DNA from: an uncultured Lachnospiraceae bacterium
GTDB lineage: Bacteria > Bacillota > Clostridia > Lachnospirales > Lachnospiraceae
DNA: 64,000 nt
Assembly (NCBI GenBank): GCA_947177165.1
Contig: CAMWTP010000014.1
Span: 1 to 64,000 of the forward strand
Direction of reading: 5' to 3'
How positions within the stretch are numbered: position 1 is the first letter of the stretch; each line of letters starts with the position of its first letter. Both the position numbers and the translations under genes were made by a program. Under the pieces are notes generated by a model that saw only the letters and a program-made list of their open reading frames with translations, had not been told where the DNA came from and made no database searches. Of this stretch, positions 1-9,236 are shown one piece after another.

Positions 1-32
1 AACTCTGATGGGACTTCATTAAAAATCAGATA

Positions 33-254
33 TTAAAATGACTGTGAATAGTAACTTTTCATTGCTGCAGAAACAGAATAATTTCTTGACTGCTCTTTTT
101 GAAACTGTTCAAACATTTGATATCCTGCTTCTTTGCATTGGGGACATGGATTAATTAAAGTATGTACCAGCCCCAGTGTATAAGGACACTGAGGGCATGA
201 TGGTTTCAGTCTGTAAGTTTGTGGTCTGATCTTTAATATTTTATTCCTAATCAT
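33..254 (-). CDS. small hypothetical protein with CPxC-type zinc-ribbon-like motifs
   Basis: ORF track; CPQCPYT...CPQCKEAGY paired Cys motifs. Confidence 0.45.
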   Translation of the reverse strand: MIRNKILKIRPQTYRLKPSCPQCPYTLGLVHTLINPCPQCKEAGYQMFEQFQKEQSRNYSVSAAMKSYYSQSF

Positions 255-685
255 TACTCCCCCTCATATCCCTCTGGATAATTACCATCAACTATCGGGC
301 GTTTATCCGAATTTGCAATTTCTACGCGCATAATACTTTATGACATTACTTAAGCCTGCCTCTTTCCATTTCCAAATGCTCTGTGAGACTATATACTTCT
401 TAGAACCTACTTGAAGCAGTTCAAGATATCAGTTAACCAGTTCTGGTTTATGGTAAGTACATTGTAATATGTAAGTAATAATGCAGAAGGTAAATAGATT
501 GGTAGTTCCATAAAAAATGTTAGCAAACGTTAATTCATTGGTTGATGTAAGGTGCTGATTTTCACGCACTATTCTCCGTAGTATACTTTCGTATAATCCC
601 CATGCTAAATTCTTCTGCCGATTATCCCATCTGTCTTTCATCTACTTTGCATGATTCTTCGAATTTGCCTGAACCACTTTACAAC

Positions 686-1129
686 TTACTCAGGCATCTC
701 TATTGAAAATTCAATTCTACCGGTTTCACGCAGATTTGCGGCCATCTCATTAGTATCCCAATCGGTAATACTACTGCTGTTAATATGCCCTTTTCTTTTT
801 TTCATAACCCATTCCTGATTTGGTTTTTGAAAATAAAAGTCAGCACATAGCTGGATAGGGACTGCTTCTGCATTGTTTCGCTCCAGCTCTATAAGCATTT
901 TCCCGCCCACATAATTCAAATGCTCCTGCTTACATGTATCCAAAATAAATTTGTCATGGAAAATCCCCGTATACTCTATAAACTGCTGGAATGTCATAGG
1001 TTTGCTGCTGCACAGTATGTTAAAAAAATTATCAATCCCTGCTTTGAGCACCCCTGTAAGGTCACCTTTTGCCAATGCAGATTTAATATCTTTTTTAGCT
1101 TTTTTGTTTTCTTCTTCAGATAATGTCAT
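686..1129 (-). CDS. hypothetical protein (147 aa)
   Basis: ORF with SD-like GGGAGAGGAATTT upstream of ATG. Confidence 0.55.
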   Translation of the reverse strand: MTLSEEENKKAKKDIKSALAKGDLTGVLKAGIDNFFNILCSSKPMTFQQFIEYTGIFHDKFILDTCKQEHLNYVGGKMLIELERNNAEAVPIQLCADFYFQKPNQEWVMKKRKGHINSSSITDWDTNEMAANLRETGRIEFSIEMPE

Positions 1130-1178
1130 AATTTAAATTCCTCTCCCATACTCAATTGATTATTAACTACATCTCCAA

Positions 1179-1472
1179 TTATAAAGTTTTATTTCCAAAA
1201 TAGGCATCGGTCAAACAATGCTGCAATTCCCATGATACTTTGCTCTCAGATATGATATTTGTTATATCATTATCACAATAGGCATAAATCAAACACTCCT
1301 CCAATTCTGGTGATAGTTGATTCTCGAATATAATTTCGACTATAGTTTCTTTAAAGCAACTTTTTGCATGCTCCCTGACTTGTGGTACTTCTTTATAAAA
1401 ACTCTTGGCGCACTCTCAAATATCTGGTGATACTTCGCTCTCAGATATAATCCTGGTTACCATTGTTTCCAT
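1179..1472 (-). pseudogene. interrupted ORF with three degenerate 'I(I)SESxVS-x-EL' repeat units; in-frame TGA at 1416-1418
   Basis: Manual reverse-strand translation: METMVTRIISESEVSPDI*ECAKSFYKEVPQVREHAKSCFKETIVEIIFENQLSPELEECLIYAYCDNDITNIISESKVSWELQHCLTDAYFGNKTL*; SD-like GAAAGGGA upstream. Confidence 0.5.
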
Positions 1473-1494
1473 AATTAAAATCCCTTTCTCATAT

Positions 1495-1839
1495 TCATCC
1501 ATTTGTCATTTGTAGCTCTAATTCTTGCGTAACATCTACTTCCTGACCATACTGGACTTTATTCAGAATTTCCTCTGGTACCTCGCTCTCGGATATGGTT
1601 CTGGTTGTCGTTATTTCTTCCCAATTCCCATCCACCTTGCTATAATGTTTAACAATCTCCTGAACACCTTCTAAAATCTTTTTTAGAAATATTTTTGTTC
1701 CATATACAACACGGTTGAATGCCTTTGATATTTTCTGAGCTGTATCCTTAATAAAATCCACAAGATCATTCCAAAATATGGCAACAATTCCAATTCCTGC
1801 AATAACACTCAGTCCCATTACTAATGCTGTTAAAATCAT
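1495..1839 (-). CDS. small protein with one N-terminal TM helix, hypothetical
   Basis: ORF; hydrophobic N-terminus MILTALVMGLSVIAGIGIVAIFW; directly downstream of the AAA ATPase gene. Confidence 0.55.
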   Translation of the reverse strand: MILTALVMGLSVIAGIGIVAIFWNDLVDFIKDTAQKISKAFNRVVYGTKIFLKKILEGVQEIVKHYSKVDGNWEEITTTRTISESEVPEEILNKVQYGQEVDVTQELELQMTNG

Positions 1840-1857
1840 TTTCCTACTCCTTATATC

Positions 1858-2790
1858 CTAAATTTTTTTCATTTCTTCTTCATTGACTATACGCTTAGAA
1901 ACGGTAATCGGTCCGCCTTGGTTTGCAAGCTTGACTTCTATGCAGTGCTGAATCGCCTCTTCAAACCGATTTTGTAAAACAATCTGCTCTTTGTCACGCG
2001 CTGCACCGACCGCAGCTGAAAATACGGCATTAGCTATATCGCTTCCACTTATACCTGAGAATTTCCTTGCCAGATCAGCATAATCAACCTGGCATGGCAT
2101 TTTTTCTGGGATATATGTCTTCCACAGTTGTTCCCGCAGACCTATACCTGGAAGATGAAATTGAATATGATATTTAATCCTTCTTAAAAATGCGACATCA
2201 AAATTTTGGATGAAGTTTGTCGCAAAAATAATTACACCCTGATATTGATTCATAAGATTCAACAGCACAGAACGAGTTTGATTTACACTGACATCGGTAG
2301 ATGAGGTCATATTCGTCACACGTTTACTAAGCAATGCATCAGCTTCGTCAAAAAAGATTACCAAATCTTGCTCAGTTGCAGTTTGAAACAGCTTACTTAA
2401 GTTTTTAGATGTTTCCCCAACATATTTTGATTCAATTTCAGCATAGTCCACACAAATCATCATTTTCTGAAGTTCGTTTGTAATTGCATGAGCAGCCATT
2501 GTCTTACCAGTTCCCGAATGGCCATATAGGTTGACAGCCAATCCATCCTGACTAGCAAACCGCTCTGACAATCCCCACTGTCCAAAAAGCAGTTCTCTAT
2601 TTTTAAAGTAAGAAATAACATCAAAAAGCTGATTGAATGTTGGGGTATCCAAAATAAGATCGTTCATTGTATAGCGTGGTGTAGATACATTCCATTGAAT
2701 TTCCTTTTTTTGATTTGCCTTTGGTGCAGAATCTGTCACTGCATAGTTTCGATTTTGTATAATTTTATCAGGCGTATATTTTAATGGCAT
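1858..2790 (-). CDS. AAA+ ATPase (classic Cdc48/FtsH-like AAA module)
   Basis: Walker A GHSGTGKT, Walker B VIFFDEADALL, sensor/Arg-finger region ATNFIQNFDVAFLRRI. Confidence 0.85.
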   Translation of the reverse strand: MPLKYTPDKIIQNRNYAVTDSAPKANQKKEIQWNVSTPRYTMNDLILDTPTFNQLFDVISYFKNRELLFGQWGLSERFASQDGLAVNLYGHSGTGKTMAAHAITNELQKMMICVDYAEIESKYVGETSKNLSKLFQTATEQDLVIFFDEADALLSKRVTNMTSSTDVSVNQTRSVLLNLMNQYQGVIIFATNFIQNFDVAFLRRIKYHIQFHLPGIGLREQLWKTYIPEKMPCQVDYADLARKFSGISGSDIANAVFSAAVGAARDKEQIVLQNRFEEAIQHCIEVKLANQGGPITVSKRIVNEEEMKKI

Positions 2791-3295
2791 ATTATTTTAC
2801 CCCTTTCATTTGTTAAAATAATTTTTTCGCATACACACTTGGTTCATTGTGCACATGAGACGAGTATGCACAATAAATATGGCTTTTTGCACTTTTGCCG
2901 TCTGTATACATCTCAAACATGTAACCAACAGCCGGGCCTATGAATTTAAGCTTAACATCACTGGTCCAATAGTTACAATTACCCATTCTGGAATGGTTCC
3001 CTACATAATCCCACTATAAGTTCCTCCTTTGAATCATTTATTTTCCGCTCCATCGTATGATAGTCCCTTTAGTTCTGGACTTATTCAACATAATTCCTAC
3101 GCTGTTCCTTTAACAGCCTTCCCATTCCTTATATAAATTCCAGCCTATAATGGCGAACAATACCTGTGTCGGCAAAAATGGAATCAAACATAACAGCCAA
3201 CAGCCGACTGTCAATAATGATAAAATTATCTTTCTCATTTTTTATGCTCCTTCCTGACGTACATTTTCAGAATCGAAAATGCAACAATAACGCTG

Positions 3296-4294
3296 TTAAA
3301 AAAGCCTGTTCACAATGGGTATTTTCCTCAATACACACACTGTCATATATGATATGAAATAGAGAACAATACATGCAGCAGGAATCGTGATCCATCCAGT
3401 CCCATGCAGTGGATATATATGTAACAGCTTTATCATCAGATTCAGGAAAAACGGGTGGAGCAGGTATATGCCTAATGTACACCCTGATATTCCCTCCCAT
3501 TTCCGGCCTATATGTAATTCTGCATGATTTTTTGTTGTCAGTATAAATATACCCAGTGCCATAATACAGACAGGCAGTGATGTATATGGATAGATCTCAT
3601 CCTTTCCATAATTCCAGAAATATGCAATCACAACCACGTTCGCAGCTGCCAGTGTCATGTTGACGTATTTCATGTCTGCAAAACTGCACCGGGCAATCGC
3701 TGCCCCTGCGATAACATAAAACAAATATCCAGACATCGGCATATGGATGTCAACAGACAGACCCATACGGTTGTTTATCACTGGTATCAATATTGTGGAC
3801 AGGAATAAAAGCCCCAAAAGATAATAAACATTCTTCTGATCCTGCACGACATGGGACTTTACGACGGGGAGAACGAGATAAATCCCAATGATAAAATAAA
3901 TGTACCACATATGTGTCCACGTATTGCCATTTAAGACATCCACCAGTGACAAGCCGACTGCCCCCAGGGTAATCTTTTTTTCCATATAGACATATTCCAG
4001 CAGGGCATAAAACCAGCCAACCGTAAATAGTATCCCTATAAATTTTCCAACGTGCCTGAATGACCACTGCCATGTACACTTCCTGTCATCCCCCAGCACA
4101 CAGAACCCGGTAATCATAAAAAAGATCGGAACCGCCCAGCTGGAAAGATTATGGACAACATTCAGCCGCTGTACGGTCGCCTGCGCAACAGCCGTATCAT
4201 TATAGGTAACGGAAGCGCTTACCACATGAATCACTACAATGAAAAAGGCACTTATCACCCTGAGAATGTCAATCCTGTAATTTCTTGCCCTCAT
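3296..4294 (-). CDS. acyltransferase 3 family membrane protein (start approximate)
   Basis: RIDILRVISAFFIVVIHV...SWAVPIFFMITGF signature plus multiple TM segments. Confidence 0.85.
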   Translation of the reverse strand: MRARNYRIDILRVISAFFIVVIHVVSASVTYNDTAVAQATVQRLNVVHNLSSWAVPIFFMITGFCVLGDDRKCTWQWSFRHVGKFIGILFTVGWFYALLEYVYMEKKITLGAVGLSLVDVLNGNTWTHMWYIYFIIGIYLVLPVVKSHVVQDQKNVYYLLGLLFLSTILIPVINNRMGLSVDIHMPMSGYLFYVIAGAAIARCSFADMKYVNMTLAAANVVVIAYFWNYGKDEIYPYTSLPVCIMALGIFILTTKNHAELHIGRKWEGISGCTLGIYLLHPFFLNLMIKLLHIYPLHGTGWITIPAACIVLYFISYMTVCVLRKIPIVNRLF

Positions 4295-4446
4295 ACCTTT
4301 TCCCCCCACATGCTGGTTTTCACTTCTGTCCCCATGATTCTGTTTTTATGCCTGTCCGGTGTCTGCCACCCTTCCAGACAGTACGAAATGCAATACTGTA
4401 CCCCCTGGTCACTGCCTGTATACCTGTCAGATATACTGCCTTTTCC

Positions 4447-4545
4447 TTAACAGGCTTTTTCAACTTCTTTGTCCAGTTTAGCTCCGCACTTCACACAGAA
4501 TACATCCCCATCGTTAACCTTACTTCCACAATTTGAGCAAAACAT
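4447..4545 (-). CDS. 32-aa zinc-ribbon miniprotein
   Basis: MFCSNCGSKVNDGDVFCVKCGAKLDKEVEKAC*; strong SD GGGAGGGATTATTATG; below ORF-track length cutoff. Confidence 0.55.
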   Translation of the reverse strand: MFCSNCGSKVNDGDVFCVKCGAKLDKEVEKAC

Positions 4546-4796
4546 AATAATCCCTCCCTTGCTTCCTTAAAAGGATAGAAACTGCCGTTTGGAACAATCT
4601 CCATCCTTTTCCCGTTTCTTACCAAATATGTCTTGGAAAAATCCTAAAATCGGAGCATGTAATCCCCCAAAACAAATATTGCAACAAACTTCTTTGAACT
4701 GTAATACATAATCAATTTGTGATAGACAATTCCCATCTGCCCCTAATCGTATGATACATAAATACAAGAAATTTTTATTCCCAGTAGTATGTATTT

Positions 4797-5180
4797 CTAT
4801 TCTGTCTCATTTTCCTTCCGGCGTTTATTCAGCAACCCTTCTATCACCCTTGCTGAGTATCCGCCTGCCCTTGCAATTTTGGCTCTTTCACGCCTGTCAT
4901 TTTCACCTTTTGCAAGATCAGCAATGAATTCTGGACGGTACAGCCGCATAGGACAATCTATTTTGTCTCCATGAAAATGCGTAAATATTTTGAGCATTGC
5001 ATCCCGTCCAAGCAGTTCATATAGCTCTAAATAGCTGTCGTTCAAAGCCTCCGATTCATTACCTTCGACATGAAAAGCTTCATAGACAATCTCATCATTG
5101 ATATTGCTAAAATCAATCTGAATCACCTTATTCCCTCCAATCCAATCAGAGTATATCACTATATAATGACATAAATCCAA
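4797..5180 (-). CDS. hypothetical protein, possible Mor-like HTH C-terminus
   Basis: LLGRDAMLKIFTHFHGDKIDCPMRLYR...RRERAKIARAGGYSARVIEGLLNKRRKE resembles Mor-family HTH layout. Confidence 0.45.
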   Translation of the reverse strand: MDLCHYIVIYSDWIGGNKVIQIDFSNINDEIVYEAFHVEGNESEALNDSYLELYELLGRDAMLKIFTHFHGDKIDCPMRLYRPEFIADLAKGENDRRERAKIARAGGYSARVIEGLLNKRRKENETE

Positions 5181-5232
5181 TCACTAACTGACATTTTTTA
5201 TGCGTAGAAATAGTCTGCATTTTATGTTTTAT

Positions 5233-5273
5233 AAACCGTATACATTTTGTGATGTATAAAATGTATACGGTTT
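5233..5273. repeat. perfect 16-bp inverted repeat with 9-nt spacer
   Basis: aaaccgtatacatttt-gtgatgtat-aaaatgtatacggttt. Confidence 0.85.
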
Positions 5274-5446
5274 GCGTACTTCAACATAGCTCACCCCCTC
5301 CGCCGCATGAAACGTCCCTACCGGATATTTTCAATTTTTCACATATACATCCTTAACAGAAAATCCCCCGGTCTGAACCACCCCTACTGCCCTTATGAGT
5401 CAAACATGCTACCGTAAATCTGATTTTGCCAGCTTAATTTTTATTC

Positions 5447-5680
5447 TCATTCATATAAGCTCTCTTTACTGATTCCAATTACGGCACTGCTTTCATCTAT
5501 GACGTTTTCATACCAGTCTGTATCAGAAGTATTTATTCCCTTTTTCTCTGCCCATGTCTCAATTTCCGATTTTACCCTATACGCCTGGTCAAGCAGTGAA
5601 TTTAATCTGTCAATTTTCTTATCAATATATCTGGGTATTATCACATTTCCTATCCTCCAAATCGTTATTTTGTCAGACAT
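5447..5680 (-). CDS. hypothetical protein (77 aa)
   Basis: ORF track; coding-like composition. Confidence 0.45.
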   Translation of the reverse strand: MSDKITIWRIGNVIIPRYIDKKIDRLNSLLDQAYRVKSEIETWAEKKGINTSDTDWYENVIDESSAVIGISKESLYE

Positions 5681-5691
5681 CTTGGATTATC

Positions 5692-5904
5692 TCACAATTG
5701 CCTGTATCCACAATGATGACAATAATTCTCACAAACTGAATAGACGAATGTCGTATTGCAGTTTCCACATGTCCAATAATCACTTATTGATCTGCGTTTT
5801 CCTTTGTGATATACAGGTCTTTTCCCTGTCTCTGCCCGAAATGACTTCTCTGCCCTTGGTTTACTCAGCTTCGTCTGCTCTAAGGTTTTTAAAGAATCTT
5901 CCAA
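5692..5904 (-). CDS. small zinc-ribbon protein
   Basis: C-terminal WTCGNCNTTF...CHHCGYRQL. Confidence 0.45.
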   Translation of the reverse strand: MEDSLKTLEQTKLSKPRAEKSFRAETGKRPVYHKGKRRSISDYWTCGNCNTTFVYSVCENYCHHCGYRQL

Positions 5905-5962
5905 TGTAACATATCAATCTGCATTATTTTCTCTTTTCTTTCATACTTCACCTCCAAAACCT

Positions 5963-6202
5963 TTATTTATCATACGCCAGATGAAAGACACGTATCAGTT
6001 CCTCCCTCACTTCCCTGATAAGCGCTAATCTGAGCCAACTGTAAAATGCAAGATTCCTGCAATGTCTGATCTTTAATTCAGTCACATCTCTGACAAGTAT
6101 CTCTAACTGGTTATATTTTTCCTTCCAGTCTGTCCTGTCCCCACGGTATGAGTCTATGATTCCCTCGTATCTGTTATAGAGATAAATTATCCTTTTTAAC
6201 AT
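5963..6202 (-). CDS. hypothetical protein (79 aa)
   Basis: ORF track. Confidence 0.4.
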   Translation of the reverse strand: MLKRIIYLYNRYEGIIDSYRGDRTDWKEKYNQLEILVRDVTELKIRHCRNLAFYSWLRLALIREVREELIRVFHLAYDK

Positions 6203-6307
6203 ATATTTTTCTCCAATCTATATATACAAATATGTTTTCCTGCAGATATGCAGTTTTCGTTTCAGTAACCCACCGTCATTCCATGAAGGCACCTGTCCTC
6301 TGTTCAG

Positions 6308-6868
6308 CTAGTCACTGCTTCCTTTATGCTCTGAACTATCCTGGCTGAACATTTCTTCTTTCCTTGTTGTATTATCTCTCACGACTACCTGCGGGTATTT
6401 TTTCAGCAGTTCATCTTTCTTTTGCAGTGCTGCTTCCATGTCACAGCAGGTATATCCCCAGCTGTAGCGTTTCCCATTTTCATCAAGTGCATGGACATCC
6501 ACGCCCTCCCATGTGAAATCGTCGAGGTGCTCACTAACATATGCATGTCCCTCAATGGTAAAATCAGCCAGCAGTCCCGCCATGACATGCATTGCATCAT
6601 TATCTTCATGCAGTGTCTTAAATGTACCCAGCCTTCTTTTTTCCTTATTGCCATTAACATAATACTCAATCCAGAGATCCAGATAAATACCTTCACTGCC
6701 TCCCAGGGCAAGCTTATTGACAAGATCAAATTCATACGTTTTAATCGGTACTGGACTGCGAGTCGCCAGACCATAGTCAAGAATAGCCGGGAGCTTTCCT
6801 TTCTCTTTCAAAATATTCTGAATCTTGTTAAACAGATCCTCTGTTGTCATTGGTTTGTTCATAGTCAT
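6308..6868 (-). CDS. hypothetical protein, mobile-element-accessory style
   Basis: 186-aa ORF with AAGGAGGA SD; located in AT-rich island. Confidence 0.6.
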   Translation of the reverse strand: MTMNKPMTTEDLFNKIQNILKEKGKLPAILDYGLATRSPVPIKTYEFDLVNKLALGGSEGIYLDLWIEYYVNGNKEKRRLGTFKTLHEDNDAMHVMAGLLADFTIEGHAYVSEHLDDFTWEGVDVHALDENGKRYSWGYTCCDMEAALQKKDELLKKYPQVVVRDNTTRKEEMFSQDSSEHKGSSD

Positions 6869-6891
6869 AAATCCTCCTTAAATTAAAATAA

Positions 6892-6919
6892 GGAGCATCC
6901 CAGTTTCCCGGAATGCTCC
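6892..6919. terminator. hairpin followed by T-rich DNA upstream of the 6308-6868 gene (terminator or attenuator)
   Basis: ggagcat...atgctcc stem with T-rich flanks. Confidence 0.4.
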
Positions 6920-7200
6920 CTTTTGTTATCTCTTAATTAAATTATCAATTAACACCCATCAGCTATATAGAAAACAACCTAAACAAACGACTGCAAAAGT
7001 GCAATTGTTTTCCAGAAGCCCCTTTTATACAAATTAAAATGTCTCCGGCTTTCCTAAATACACGATTTCATCTTACCATCTTCTGGTTCTAAATGCTTCT
7101 GCTGTAACTATATTTTGAGACATACATACCTTGCAGATAGTTAAAGATATATGAAAGTACTTCAACTTTAGAACCAGAATAGAACCACAGACAAATTAAA

Positions 7201-7236
7201 ACGCCGGAAACCTGCATAAATACAGGCTTCCAGCGT
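7201..7236 (-). terminator. rho-independent terminator of guaA
   Basis: acgccggaaacctg / caggcttccagcgt near-perfect stem; minus-strand T-tract gttttaattt. Confidence 0.75.
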
Positions 7237-7245
7237 CAAAATCGT

Positions 7246-8808
7246 CTATTCGAACTCAATCGTCCCCGGCGGCTTGCTAGTCAGATCATACACTACCCGG
7301 TTCACCCCGCGCACCTCATTAATAATCCTGCTCATCACCGTCTGCAGCACCGCAAACGGAATCTCCGCGCACTCCGCCGTCATAAAGTCAACCGTATTCA
7401 CCGCGCGCAGCGCCACCGCATAATCATAAGTCCGCTCATCCCCCATGACACCAACGCTTCGCATATTGGTCAGCGCCGCAAAATACTGCCCTATGCTCCT
7501 GTCGAGTCCGGCTTTCGCGATCTCTTCCCGATAAATCGCATCCGCATCCTGCACAATGCGCACTTTCTCCGCCGTGACCTCTCCAATGATCCGTATCCCA
7601 AGCCCCGGTCCCGGAAATGGCTGACGGAAAACCAACTTTTCAGGAATACCAAGCTCTAGCCCGGCCTTGCGCACTTCGTCCTTAAACAGATCGCGAAGCG
7701 GCTCAATAATCTCTTTAAAGTCAACATAGTCGGGAAGCCCGCCTACATTGTGATGTGACTTGATCACAGCCGACTCACCGCCCAGACCGCTCTCCACCAC
7801 ATCCGGATAAATCGTTCCCTGCGCAAGGAAATCCACCGCTCCGATTTTCTTCGCCTCTTCCTCAAACACACGAATGAACTCTTCGCCGATAATCTTTCGC
7901 TTCGCCTCCGGCTCAGTGACTCCCGCGAGTTTGCCATAATAGCGCTCCTGCGCATTGACACGGATAAAATTGAGGTCAAACTCCCCCTCAGAACCAAATA
8001 CTGCCTCAACCTCATCGCCCTCATTCTTGCGCAGCAATCCGTGGTCGACAAACACACAGGTGAGCTGTCTGCCAATCGCCCGTGAGAGCAGCCCCGCTGC
8101 CACTGAGGAATCCACACCGCCCGACAGCGCAAGAAGCACTTTTCCATCTCCCACTTTTTCCCGAATCTGCCTCACAGACTCCTCCACAAAGGAATCCATT
8201 CTCCATGTTCCCGCACAACCACAGACACCGCGCACAAAGTTATAGAGCATTTTGGTTCCCTCAACCGTGTGCAGCACTTCCGGGTGGAACTGGATCGCAT
8301 AGAGGTTTTTATCCTGGCACTGCGCCGCTGCGACAGGACAATCAGCAGTGTGCGCCACAATGGAAAACTCCGGTGCAGTCTCGGAAATGTAATCAAAATG
8401 GCTCATCCAGCAGATCGTCGTCTCTTCCACATCAGAAAACAGCGGTGATGCCTTGTCCACATGCACCTTCGTCTTTCCGTACTCGCGCACCGGCGCCTTC
8501 TCAACCTTACCGCCCAGCAGAAACATCATAAGCTGTGCACCATAACACAGTCCCAGCACCGGAATGCCCAACTCGAACAGTTCCTTTGAGTAACTGGGGG
8601 CATTCTCCTCATAGCAGCTGTTTGGCCCGCCCGTCAGTATGATTCCCTTCGGCTTCATCTCCTTAATCTGTTCGATGTCTGTCTTATACGAATAAATCTC
8701 GCAATATACATTGCACTCCCTGACACGCCTTGCCACAAGCTGATTGTATTGACCCCCAAAGTCAATAACAATCACTTTTTCCATGGAAAGTCCGCTTTTC
8801 TTGTCCAT
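7246..8808 (-). CDS. guaA: GMP synthase (glutamine-hydrolysing)
   Basis: N-terminal GATase ([27 protein letters not shown]), PP-loop [18 protein letters not shown]-terminal [13 protein letters not shown]; start at MDKKSG with GGAGGAGACAGG SD. Confidence 0.97.
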   Translation of the reverse strand: MDKKSGLSMEKVIVIDFGGQYNQLVARRVRECNVYCEIYSYKTDIEQIKEMKPKGIILTGGPNSCYEENAPSYSKELFELGIPVLGLCYGAQLMMFLLGGKVEKAPVREYGKTKVHVDKASPLFSDVEETTICWMSHFDYISETAPEFSIVAHTADCPVAAAQCQDKNLYAIQFHPEVLHTVEGTKMLYNFVRGVCGCAGTWRMDSFVEESVRQIREKVGDGKVLLALSGGVDSSVAAGLLSRAIGRQLTCVFVDHGLLRKNEGDEVEAVFGSEGEFDLNFIRVNAQERYYGKLAGVTEPEAKRKIIGEEFIRVFEEEAKKIGAVDFLAQGTIYPDVVESGLGGESAVIKSHHNVGGLPDYVDFKEIIEPLRDLFKDEVRKAGLELGIPEKLVFRQPFPGPGLGIRIIGEVTAEKVRIVQDADAIYREEIAKAGLDRSIGQYFAALTNMRSVGVMGDERTYDYAVALRAVNTVDFMTAECAEIPFAVLQTVMSRIINEVRGVNRVVYDLTSKPPGTIEFE

Positions 8809-9236
8809 CCTGTCTCCTCCCTTGTAATGCATCACACAAAAAACTACACATCCGCAAATATATGCTATATGGTATCATGAAAATTTGATTTTATCAACAA
8901 TTTTTGCCGACCTTGACAGTGTAATTTTATTTTGGGAATGAGGTACGTATGTGCCTCACCAACTATAGTCTAAAAGCGGCATGGAACCGCAATTTTTAGA
9001 TTAATGTGAAACATTTGATAAAATAGCTGCATTTCGAAACCCGAAGAAAACGTTACACTGTCTGCCATCCTTTTTGTCAGTTAATTTCATCTAAAATCAA
9101 AACAATTAAGTAATCATAAAGAAATTGTAAATTATTTTCTTGTATTAGTACAAAAATAGCGATACAATATAGAAAGAACAAGCATAACTGTATGACTATC
9201 AAATAGTTATGAAATAACACATGGAGGGGGTTCAAA

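Noticed and set aside
8830-9230. Purine or c-di-GMP riboswitch upstream of guaA or the MCP
   Set aside because: No match to conserved core motifs of either class could be seen by eye; only unclassified hairpins were found.
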